The notes below the pieces were generated by a model. It did no database searches, was not told the origin of the DNA, and was given only the letters and a program-made list of their open reading frames with translations. From positions 1 to 6,693 of the forward strand of contig CALNBU010000939.1 of assembly GCA_937875615.1 (NCBI GenBank): 6,693 nt of DNA, written 5' to 3'. The translations under genes and the position numbers were made by a program. Below are positions 1 through 6,157 of the stretch, piece after piece; positions within the stretch are counted from its first letter, which is position 1; the number at the start of each line of letters is the position of its first letter. This DNA comes from an uncultured Archangium sp. Lineage in GTDB: Bacteria > Myxococcota > Myxococcia > Myxococcales > Myxococcaceae.

Positions 1-2
1 AG

Positions 3-3000
3 GGCGAGCTGGAGGTGGTGCCGTCCGGCGCGGTGCCAGCGAAGGTGAAGAAGGCGCTGCTCGCCGCGGGCGTCACCCAGCGCCCGGCCACGGTGGCGCT
101 CGCCGACGCCTCCTGCTGGGCCGAGGTGCTGGCTCCCCGCGACACCGGCGTCCCGGCGGGCCGGCTCCCGGTGGTGCTCTTCGCGGTCGGGAGCGAGCGC
201 TCGCTGCTGGAGGTGGCCGGCGAGCTGCTGCGCCTCGGCTGCGACCGACAGGCGCTGCGCGTGCTGGCCACCCCCCACGCCCACGCACTGCTGCGCGTCC
301 TCGACCCGCCCTGGTTCGTGGTGGCCCGCGCGCTCGATGGGCTCGACGGCCTGCGCGCCTTCGCGCCCGCCACGCCCGGCCAGGCGCGCCTGTGGACCCA
401 GCTGGGCTTCACCCACCCGCTCCACGCGACGCTGGAGGTGCCCGATGACGCGCTGCTGCTGATGCCGCGCGCCGGTCCCTGGTGGCGCCTGCCCGACGGC
501 GAATGGACCGACGTCGACGACCTGCTGGTCCCGACGGGCACCGGCGCCGCGCTCGCGGAGACGCCCGACGACTCGCTCCCGCGCATCGACGTGAAGCTGA
601 CCCTGGCCCGCACCGCCCGCGCCGAGGCCCCCACGCTCTTCGTGGTGCGCGGCGCGCCCGGGTTGGTGGAGTCGCTGGTGCGCGCCACACCCGAGGCCCA
701 ACTGGAGCAGGTGCTCTTCGCGGTGGCGGGCGAGCTGGTGCTGCTGCGGACCCGACCTGGCCGCGAGGCGGGCGCCCTGCCGCTGCCGGGCGTGGCCTAC
801 GCCCGGGTCCACGAGCTGCCCAACCTCTTCGCGCCGGCGGAGCTGACGGTGGAGCCGCCGCTGCGGCGAGACCGGCTCCGCACCTGGCTGGCGCCCGACC
901 CCGACGCGCTCACCTGGCTCGAGCCCAACGGGCGTGGCTTCGACCGGCACACCCTGCCCGACGCGGCCTTCCGCCCGCTCGCGGAGTGGGTCGACTACGT
1001 CGTGGACGGGCTGAGCGACGTGTTGACGCCCTGGGTCCGCTCGGCCACCTTCGACTTCGCGCCCTTCCTCGCGCAGGAGGACGCGCCGACCGCCCCGCCG
1101 GACGCAGGCGAGGCGCCCCGGGAGCACGCCGTGCGGCCGCGCCCGCGGCAGCGGAGAGCCCCCGTCGAGCGCCCGGTCCCGACCCCGGTGGAGGTCCCCG
1201 CCCAGCCCGTCGGGGTGGAGCTCCCCGCGGCGCTCTCCGAAGCGGAGCAGGTGGTGACCCAGGAAGAGGCCGCCTTCCTCGAGTTGGAGGCTCCGGCGGA
1301 GGCGCCCGCGCGACGCGCCGGCTGGGCCCGCCTGGCCGATATGTACGCCCGCGTGGGTCGCCCCACCGACGCCGGCATGGCCTGGGCGCACGCCATGTGG
1401 GAGGCGCCTCCCGACGAGGCGCTGACGCTGGCCCGGCGCTGGGCGGCCACCTCCGGCGTGCGCCTCGACGCGCTGCTGACCCAGGCCGCCCCGGACCTCG
1501 CGCAGCTGCAGGGCGCGGTGGCGCAGCTGTTCGTCGCCGCGCAGGAGAGCGCCCCCGCGGTGCAGAAGCGCGCCACCGACTGGGTCACCTTCATGGAGCG
1601 CTTCGGTGACGCCCTCGACGTGCGCGCCGCCTGGCTGGCGCGCAGCGCGCTCTCGAAGCTGGCGGGCGGTGACGCGCTGCTGTTGGCGCGAGGCCGGGAC
1701 CGCATGCTCTCGCGGCTGCAGGGCGGGCTGTCGCTGGACCGCGACGTGCCCCGGCTGCTGCGCGTCACCGGCCAGGCGCAGGCGGGGGGCGCCGGCACCG
1801 GCCGGGCGCGCCGGGTGAGCACCCAGCTCGACGGCCTGCTCAAGGCCTTCGAAGAGACGCCGCGCAAGAAGTCGATGCTGGAGGCGCCCTGGGAGCTGAC
1901 GCGCGCCTACGTGTGGCTGGAGTTCGCCTGGGGCTTCGCCCGCCTGGCCAGCACCGAGCGGGCGCGCGCCCTGCGCGACGCGGCGCTCAAGGCCATCCCC
2001 GGCGGAGACCCGGTGCACGGCTTCCTCTCCCGCGCCTACGCGGCGCGCATCGACCAGGCGCTGGAGGGCTCGCTGCCGCAGACGCCGCTCCCGCCCGAGC
2101 TCACCGCCGAGCTGGCGGCGCTCCCCCGCGACCCGCGCTACCGCGTCGACCGGCTGCGCCGCGCCAGCGTGGTGCTGGAGCCGCAGGAGCGCGTGTCGGA
2201 GAAGGACAGCTTCATGCGGCGCACCACCAACCCGCGCGCCGAAGAGCTGACGCGGCTGAGCGCGCTGCGCGACCCGGCGGAGCTGCTGCGCGCCATCCGC
2301 ACGCGCTTCGACACCCTGGGCAGGCTGGGCCCCGAGGAGCGCGCCCGGGTGATGGACGCGCTGCTCGACCACCTGCCGCAGCTGCCCGAGGCCCAGGCCC
2401 TGACGCTGCTCTCGGAGTTCACCACCGCCGCCGACGCGCTCCCGGTGCGCGAGCGCACGCTGGTGCTGGAAGACGCGCTGCGCGTCGCCGGGCACTTCGG
2501 ACGCGAGGGCCTGGTGAAGCAGCTGGTGCTGCGCCTCTCGAGCGCCATCGCCGAGCACAACCCGTCCGACGTGGGCGAGCTGGGCGGCGTGCTGGTGTCG
2601 GGCGTGCGCAGCCTCCGGCGCGTGGGCCTGCGCGACGAAGCGCGCGAGCTGCTCGCCCGCGCGGTGACCGTGCTCAAGGGCGACGAGGTGCCGGTGCTGC
2701 AGGCCCGCCTGGGCCTCGCCTCGGGCTTCATGTACCTCGGCGCGGTGACCCAGGCGCAGCCCATCGTCGACGACGCGCTGGCGCGGCTGACCCGTGAGTC
2801 GGGGCTCAACATCTCGGAGCGCATGAGCCTCTCGCGCGGCGTGGCGCAGACCTTCTCGCAGACCAACACCGACCTCGCCCTGAGCGGCCTGCTCCGCCTC
2901 GCGCAGCAGCTCCCGTGGATTACCGACGGCTTCAGCACCAACCAGTGGTTCTGCGTGTCGATGGTGGAGTTCGCCGACGCGGTGGTGCTGGGGCACGTGG

Positions 3001-3101
3001 GCGACGACCTGACCCTGAACGAGACGACGCGCCGGTTCCTCGACGAAGACGAGTTCCTCGTTCGCCGGCGAGTCCACCGCGACGTGGGAGAGACGACATG
3101 A
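3..3101 (+). CDS. Large two-part protein, candidate bpX-type partner of a MoxR ATPase (5' partial)
   Basis: Function unknown; probably a cytoplasmic scaffold or effector-side partner of the ATPase that follows. The frame is open to the left edge, so the true start may lie outside. GTG codons at 15, 18 and 33 are possible internal starts. Counting from GTG 15 (1028 residues), residues 1-350 form a mixed beta/alpha region with several Trp/Pro-rich strands, including WWRLPDGEW near 156-164 and FRPLAEWVDYV near 319-329. Residues 356-404 are a Pro/Arg/Glu-rich linker. Residues 405-1028 are almost wholly helical, with TPR-like helix pairs such as WARLADMYARVGRPTDAGMA (437-456). The protein ends in a charged tail, FLDEDEFLVRRRVHRDV (1008-1024). 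No signal peptide or membrane segment is visible. The stop codon overlaps the ATPase start (ATGA), implying translational coupling. The layout recalls bpX-type proteins of MoxR-vWA ternary systems; this is inference from layout and remembered motifs. A plain TPR-like hypothetical is the fallback call. Confidence 0.85.
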   Translation, partial: GELEVVPSGAVPAKVKKALLAAGVTQRPATVALADASCWAEVLAPRDTGVPAGRLPVVLFAVGSERSLLEVAGELLRLGCDRQALRVLATPHAHALLRVLDPPWFVVARALDGLDGLRAFAPATPGQARLWTQLGFTHPLHATLEVPDDALLLMPRAGPWWRLPDGEWTDVDDLLVPTGTGAALAETPDDSLPRIDVKLTLARTARAEAPTLFVVRGAPGLVESLVRATPEAQLEQVLFAVAGELVLLRTRPGREAGALPLPGVAYARVHELPNLFAPAELTVEPPLRRDRLRTWLAPDPDALTWLEPNGRGFDRHTLPDAAFRPLAEWVDYVVDGLSDVLTPWVRSATFDFAPFLAQEDAPTAPPDAGEAPREHAVRPRPRQRRAPVERPVPTPVEVPAQPVGVELPAALSEAEQVVTQEEAAFLELEAPAEAPARRAGWARLADMYARVGRPTDAGMAWAHAMWEAPPDEALTLARRWAATSGVRLDALLTQAAPDLAQLQGAVAQLFVAAQESAPAVQKRATDWVTFMERFGDALDVRAAWLARSALSKLAGGDALLLARGRDRMLSRLQGGLSLDRDVPRLLRVTGQAQAGGAGTGRARRVSTQLDGLLKAFEETPRKKSMLEAPWELTRAYVWLEFAWGFARLASTERARALRDAALKAIPGGDPVHGFLSRAYAARIDQALEGSLPQTPLPPELTAELAALPRDPRYRVDRLRRASVVLEPQERVSEKDSFMRRTTNPRAEELTRLSALRDPAELLRAIRTRFDTLGRLGPEERARVMDALLDHLPQLPEAQALTLLSEFTTAADALPVRERTLVLEDALRVAGHFGREGLVKQLVLRLSSAIAEHNPSDVGELGGVLVSGVRSLRRVGLRDEARELLARAVTVLKGDEVPVLQARLGLASGFMYLGAVTQAQPIVDDALARLTRESGLNISERMSLSRGVAQTFSQTNTDLALSGLLRLAQQLPWITDGFSTNQWFCVSMVEFADAVVLGHVGDDLTLNETTRRFLDEDEFLVRRRVHRDVGETT

Positions 3102-4102
3102 CCGACACCTCCGAGAACCTTGACGACCTGTCGCTGGAAGCGCTGCAGGGCGAGGCCCAGGCGCTGCGCGAGCGCCTCAACCGCTTCCGCGTGGCGCTGG
3201 GCCGGCACTTCGTCGACAAGCAGGCACTGGTCGACCTGATGCTGGTGGCCGCCGTGGCCCAGGAGCCGCTGCTGCTGGTGGGGCCTCCGGGCACCGCCAA
3301 GAGCGACCTGGTGGTGAAGTTCCGCGAGGCGCTGGGGGTGACCGGCACCGACTCCTTCGAGTACCTGCTGACGCGCTTCACCGAGCCCTCCGAGGTGCTG
3401 GGGCCCATCGACATCAACGAGCTGCGCGAGGGGCGCTACATCCGCCGTGAGCAGGGGAAGCTCCCCACCGCGCGCGTGGCCTTCCTCGATGAAATCTTCA
3501 AGGCCAGCTCGGCGATCCTCAACGCCCTGCTCACCGTCATCAACGAGCGCAAGTTCTACCAGGACGGCGTGCCGGTGCCGGTGCGGCTCAAGGTGCTCTT
3601 CGCCGCCACCAACGAGATTCCCGAGCACAGCGAGCTCGCCGCGCTCAAGGACCGCTTCGCGCTCAAGGCCGCCTGCCGCCCGGTGCAGGAGACCTACTTC
3701 GTGGAGCTCCTCGACGCGGGCCTGGAGTCCCAGACCAACAAGGAGCTCAACCGGAAGCCCTGGGCCGAGGGCCTCGCCACCCTCGACGACGTGCTCAAGG
3801 CGCACCGCTACCTGACGTTGCTGATGGCGCGAAAGGAGCCGAAGGACCGGGACCTGTTCTTCCGCGACGAGGTGCTGCGCGAGTTCCGCCGCGTCATCCG
3901 CACCGTGGTGAGAGAAGACGAGGTCTTCGTCTCGGACCGCAAGCTGGTGAAGCTCTACCGGCTGCTGCGCACCCGCGCGTGGATCGTCCACGGCGGCGCG
4001 GTGGAGCGCGAAGACCTGCGCCTGCTCTCGTACCTCGGCGAGACCCGCGAAGAAATCGACCTGCTGGAAGAGAAGGTGCCCAGGCTGCTGGGCATCACCT
4101 AG
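3098..4102 (+). CDS. MoxR-family AAA+ ATPase, RavA-like subgroup
   Basis: A 334-residue cytoplasmic AAA+ ATPase that should form a ring and use ATP to remodel a partner protein or complex. Visible motifs are Walker A GPPGTAKS (62-69), the RavA-type segment TRFTEPSEVLGPIDINEL (92-109), Walker B VAFLDEIF (127-134, D131/E132), sensor 1 LFAATNE (167-173, N172), DRF (185-187) carrying the likely arginine finger, and SDRKL at 279-283 matching the sensor 2 region of RavA. All catalytic positions look intact. The protein is shorter than E. coli RavA (about 500 residues) because it stops soon after the AAA+ lid and lacks the long C-terminal LARA-type extension. The start is ATG 3098, with GGGAG at 3086-3090 seven bases upstream and a 4-base overlap with the preceding stop. 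MoxR proteins normally act with a vWA-domain partner; none is encoded between here and the opposite-strand gene, so any partner lies upstream or elsewhere. The family call is firm; the substrate is unknown. Confidence 0.96.
   Translation: MTDTSENLDDLSLEALQGEAQALRERLNRFRVALGRHFVDKQALVDLMLVAAVAQEPLLLVGPPGTAKSDLVVKFREALGVTGTDSFEYLLTRFTEPSEVLGPIDINELREGRYIRREQGKLPTARVAFLDEIFKASSAILNALLTVINERKFYQDGVPVPVRLKVLFAATNEIPEHSELAALKDRFALKAACRPVQETYFVELLDAGLESQTNKELNRKPWAEGLATLDDVLKAHRYLTLLMARKEPKDRDLFFRDEVLREFRRVIRTVVREDEVFVSDRKLVKLYRLLRTRAWIVHGGAVEREDLRLLSYLGETREEIDLLEEKVPRLLGIT
4078..4093. terminator. Candidate hairpin at the convergent gene ends
   Basis: GCCCAG and CTGGGC form a perfect 6-bp stem around the 4-base loop GCTG, inside the last codons of the ATPase gene and just beyond the opposite-strand stop at 4095. 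It sits where two convergent transcripts would need to end. There is no T-run on the + side. On the - side the hairpin is followed by a pyrimidine-rich stretch (ACCTTCTCTTCC) rather than a true U-tract. It could equally be chance complementarity in GC-rich coding sequence. Confidence 0.25.
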
Positions 4103-4919
4103 GGGGGCCGAAGCGGACTCCCTCTACGAGGTGGCGCGAGAGGTAGTGATCAATGTCGACGATTGTGAACTTCGAATTGCCAATCGCCCCTGCCAACAGG
4201 AAGAAGAGTGTCAACGCGGCTCCGCGGTCCTGACTGTTGACGATCCAGCGGTGATTTGGATGCTGGGCGCGGTTGGGGTCCATCGACGCCATGAAGTTCG
4301 CGTTGTCGAGGAGCACGTAGCCCCGGCCAAGTACGAAGATGCCGTCGATCGCCGGACTCGCGTGTTGCTCTCTCTCCTTCATGCTGCTCCCGAACGGCGT
4401 CGGATAACTCAACTTGAGCTCGTCCCCAATCTCCCCAACCCAGCCGTACACCGTATCCATGGACGCAGGGCCATCAAAGGCCACGACGTAGTTCAGGATC
4501 GCTGGCGGTATCCAACCGCCGATAGGGATCTCCTTCTTGATGCGCGGCAGCCCCTTGATGGTCTTGGCGGAGGACATCGCTGTTTGAAGTGCCTCACGAG
4601 TCAGCAGTGATTTGACTTCGATTGCGGCGACCACGGACTCAGCGAGAAAGGCAGAAACCTCGCCACCGAGTTTGATCTTGGGGAATCGACGGTCGTAGAT
4701 GACGAGGTCGATCTGGTTGCGGCTATCACGTGGTTGGCAATCAGCCGAGACGATCTCGCCCGTTCCGAATCCGACGGTCTCCGCGAGATTGTCCTTGAGA
4801 AATTGAGCCACGAAAACCTCACGCGGCCCGCCTCGGTTCAGCGTGTGGCCTGCGTTGTGCGCCACTCCGGAGAGCGCCAGCATTGCAGCCTCGATCGCGT
4901 CGAAATGAGCCTTGAGCAT
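4095..4919 (-). CDS. DUF6602-like protein with a PD-(D/E)XK nuclease-type core
   Basis: Predicted cytoplasmic protein of 274 residues from ATG 4919. It resembles the DUF6602 family, whose conserved core looks like a restriction-endonuclease fold. Visible elements are an N-terminal helical part with AHNAGHTLNRGGPREVFV (20-37, E34 a candidate first acidic residue), FGTGEIV (51-57), NQIDLVIYD (68-76, D71 the candidate core Asp) and SVVAAIEVKS (95-104, E101 and K103 the ExK pair). The C-terminal half is less recognisable and contains a hydrophobic stretch, LTLFFLLAGAIG (236-247), probably a buried helix. A TTG at 4964 would add 15 residues. I prefer the ATG because the similarity I recognise starts there, but neither start has a good Shine-Dalgarno sequence. 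G+C is about 50-53% in sampled lines against 67-78% in the flanks, a sign of recent acquisition. It converges on the ATPase gene with an 8-base overlap. A role in DNA cleavage or defence is inferred from fold and context; the biochemical activity is unknown. Confidence 0.85.
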   Translation of the reverse strand: MLKAHFDAIEAAMLALSGVAHNAGHTLNRGGPREVFVAQFLKDNLAETVGFGTGEIVSADCQPRDSRNQIDLVIYDRRFPKIKLGGEVSAFLAESVVAAIEVKSLLTREALQTAMSSAKTIKGLPRIKKEIPIGGWIPPAILNYVVAFDGPASMDTVYGWVGEIGDELKLSYPTPFGSSMKEREQHASPAIDGIFVLGRGYVLLDNANFMASMDPNRAQHPNHRWIVNSQDRGAALTLFFLLAGAIGNSKFTIVDIDHYLSRHLVEGVRFGPPR

Positions 4920-5036
4920 CCCGTAACAGTCTACCTCGGCGCTTAGCGCGATAACCCTCTGCAAGGAGCGCTGCGCACTTCGCCGTTCCGCAGAGGTCCG
5001 TCCCCGCGAATCTGGTCGTTGGGCCTTTCCCGTGTC
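4920..5036. promoter_or_regulatory. Divergent intergenic region
   Basis: About 117 bases lie between the divergent starts at 4919 (-) and 5037 (+), and this should contain the promoters for both. I found no convincing -35/-10 pair or sigma-54 (-24/-12) site on either strand. A good Shine-Dalgarno-like AAGGAG sits at 4963-4968 on the + strand, but no ATG, GTG or TTG follows at useful distance. Only a CTG at 4971 is in frame with the downstream gene. Short inverted repeats here (for example CTGCG/CGCAG, 4971-4993) are too weak to call operators. Confidence 0.3.
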
Positions 5037-5921
5037 GTGGCTCAGCCATCGATCAGCACGGTGCTTCCTTTGGTCGGCCCGTCGAGCGGCGGCGACCTCG
5101 TTCGGCTTGAAGTGGCCGAGGTTGGCGAACAGGCGCGCGTGCTGGTTGGCGGACGAGCAGCCGAACTCGTCGCCATACGGCGGTCAGGCCGATCGGCCAT
5201 TGTGGAAGTCCGCACGCCGGCGCATGAGCCTGGCGCGGTAGATCTGGAGGTCCTCAATCTCGACGCGACCGGGCAACCCATTCCCGGGGAACGCGCGATG
5301 CTGCCGCTCGCCTACCGATTCGAACGCCCTGCCATCGCGCGCGAGGCGGACCTCACGCGTGTCATCCGACAGCTGCTCCGCGAGCTGAAGCGCCAGGTCG
5401 TCGCGAACGTCAGCACCTCGGTCTCGGTCGACTACGACGAGACCGCCGACGGGCAGAGCATCATCGCCATGGCGAAGCTTCCGTCGCTCGTGCTGACTGG
5501 CCCGACGCTCCGTCAGAACCGCTTCTACTCGGCGAACGAGCCCCACTACGACGTGGTGGGCACGCCGACGGGCTTGCAGGCGGTCCGTCGCAAGCCGCCG
5601 CTCACCGTCGACTTGGTGTTCGGGCTCACCATCGCGTCTTCGCGCACCGCCGAGCTCTTCAACCTCATGGGCTCCGTCGCGACGTTCCTCAACCGCAACC
5701 GCTGGCTCGAGCTGCCCCGCGACCCGAGCGCTCCGGTCCGCGGGACCGTCCGCTGGGAACTCGAGGCCGACGGCGACTTCCGGATCCAGCTCGCCAGCCG
5801 CGACGACCTGCGCGTCTTCACCTGCGGCTTCGTCGTTCGCGGCTTCGACGTCGACGAGGGCCTGCCGCTCGACCGCAACCCGCTGGTCGAGCCCCCCGAG
5901 CTCGAGACGGAGGGGCTGTGA
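5037..5921 (+). CDS. IPT/TIG-domain phage tail-associated protein
   Basis: A 294-residue protein likely to be a structural or assembly part of a contractile tail-like particle. Counting from GTG 5037, residues about 5-96 look like an immunoglobulin-like IPT/TIG domain: it opens with ISTVLPLVGPSSGGDLVRL, contains ARVLVGGRAAELVAI, and closes with PGAVDLEVLN. Residues about 105-290 form a second domain beginning with a helix (ADLTRVIRQLLRELKRQ, 104-120), followed by strands and a helix around AELFNLMGSVATFLNRNRWL (205-224). That order (helix, strands, segment before PPLTVDLVFGLTIA at 187-200, helix) resembles DUF4255/Pvc16 or tail-terminator-type proteins found beside sheath genes, but this second match is tentative. 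The frame is open back to a stop at 4944. TTG 5019 would add six residues; GTG 5037 places the start just before the Ig-like domain. Neither start has a strong ribosome binding site. The stop overlaps the next start (GTGA). No signal peptide is seen. Confidence 0.85.
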   Translation: MAQPSISTVLPLVGPSSGGDLVRLEVAEVGEQARVLVGGRAAELVAIRRSGRSAIVEVRTPAHEPGAVDLEVLNLDATGQPIPGERAMLPLAYRFERPAIAREADLTRVIRQLLRELKRQVVANVSTSVSVDYDETADGQSIIAMAKLPSLVLTGPTLRQNRFYSANEPHYDVVGTPTGLQAVRRKPPLTVDLVFGLTIASSRTAELFNLMGSVATFLNRNRWLELPRDPSAPVRGTVRWELEADGDFRIQLASRDDLRVFTCGFVVRGFDVDEGLPLDRNPLVEPPELETEGL

Positions 5922-6157
5922 CAGTCTCCCTCACCAACACCAGCCGGCGCTGCCTGGTCTTCGTGCTCGCCCACGACGTGTTCTGTGTCGCGAACGGTCG
6001 ATGCCGATGCGCGCGCGGCGATCGTCCGGTTCCCACGTCGCTCACGCTCGCCACCGGCGTAACCGTGGATGGCGTCGACGACGCGGTGCTCACCGTGCCC
6101 GAGGTCATTCGCGCGATCCGAGATGGCGCGCTCGCAGCCAACCGAGGTGCTCCGTGA
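5918..6157 (+). CDS. Small cysteine-containing protein of the tail module
   Basis: A 79-residue protein that I cannot assign to a named family. Its position between a tail-associated gene and the sheath gene suggests a minor structural component or assembly factor. It starts with GTG 5918, overlapping the previous stop by four bases, with GGAGGGG at 5909-5915 immediately upstream. It ends by overlapping the sheath start in the same way. The N-terminal half has hydrophobic strands and four cysteines (C12, C23, C29, C31), the last three in FCVANGRCRCARG, a C-x5-C-x-C pattern. The C-terminal half contains SLTLATGVTVDGVDDAVLTV (41-60) followed by a short helix, VPEVIRAIRDGAL. There is no signal peptide or membrane span. 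Coupling on both sides supports a genuine gene despite its size. Metal binding or disulfide formation is possible but unproven. Confidence 0.75.
   Translation: MTVSLTNTSRRCLVFVLAHDVFCVANGRCRCARGDRPVPTSLTLATGVTVDGVDDAVLTVPEVIRAIRDGALAANRGAP

Noticed and set aside
482..1609. 375-codon + strand open frame in another reading frame
   Set aside because: The product is almost entirely Arg, Ala, Gly and Pro, the signature of a shifted frame over a GC-rich gene. It lies wholly inside the large protein gene.
995..1867. 290-codon open frame on the - strand
   Set aside because: Ser/Arg/Ala-rich with no recognisable motif, and antisense to the confident + strand gene.
2138..3991. 617-codon open frame on the - strand
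   Set aside because: It lies antisense to the large protein and the AAA+ ATPase, whose Walker A/B and sensor motifs prove the + frame. Its product is low-complexity (Arg/Ser/His/Leu-rich), as expected for a shadow frame in GC-rich DNA.
3098..4102. The ATPase as the AAA+ component of the contractile injection system
   Set aside because: Ring ATPases in such clusters (Pvc15/Afp15 type) differ from the MoxR/RavA family. This gene is coupled to its upstream partner and is separated from the tail block by an opposite-strand gene.
4131..4610. 159-codon + strand open frame opposite the nuclease-like gene
   Set aside because: The - strand frame carries coherent family motifs (QIDLVIYD, AAIEVKS). 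The + frame has no recognisable domain and no good start signal.
4971..4993. CTGCG/CGCAG inverted repeat as an operator or terminator
   Set aside because: Only a 5-bp stem with a 13-base loop, which is expected by chance in GC-rich DNA.
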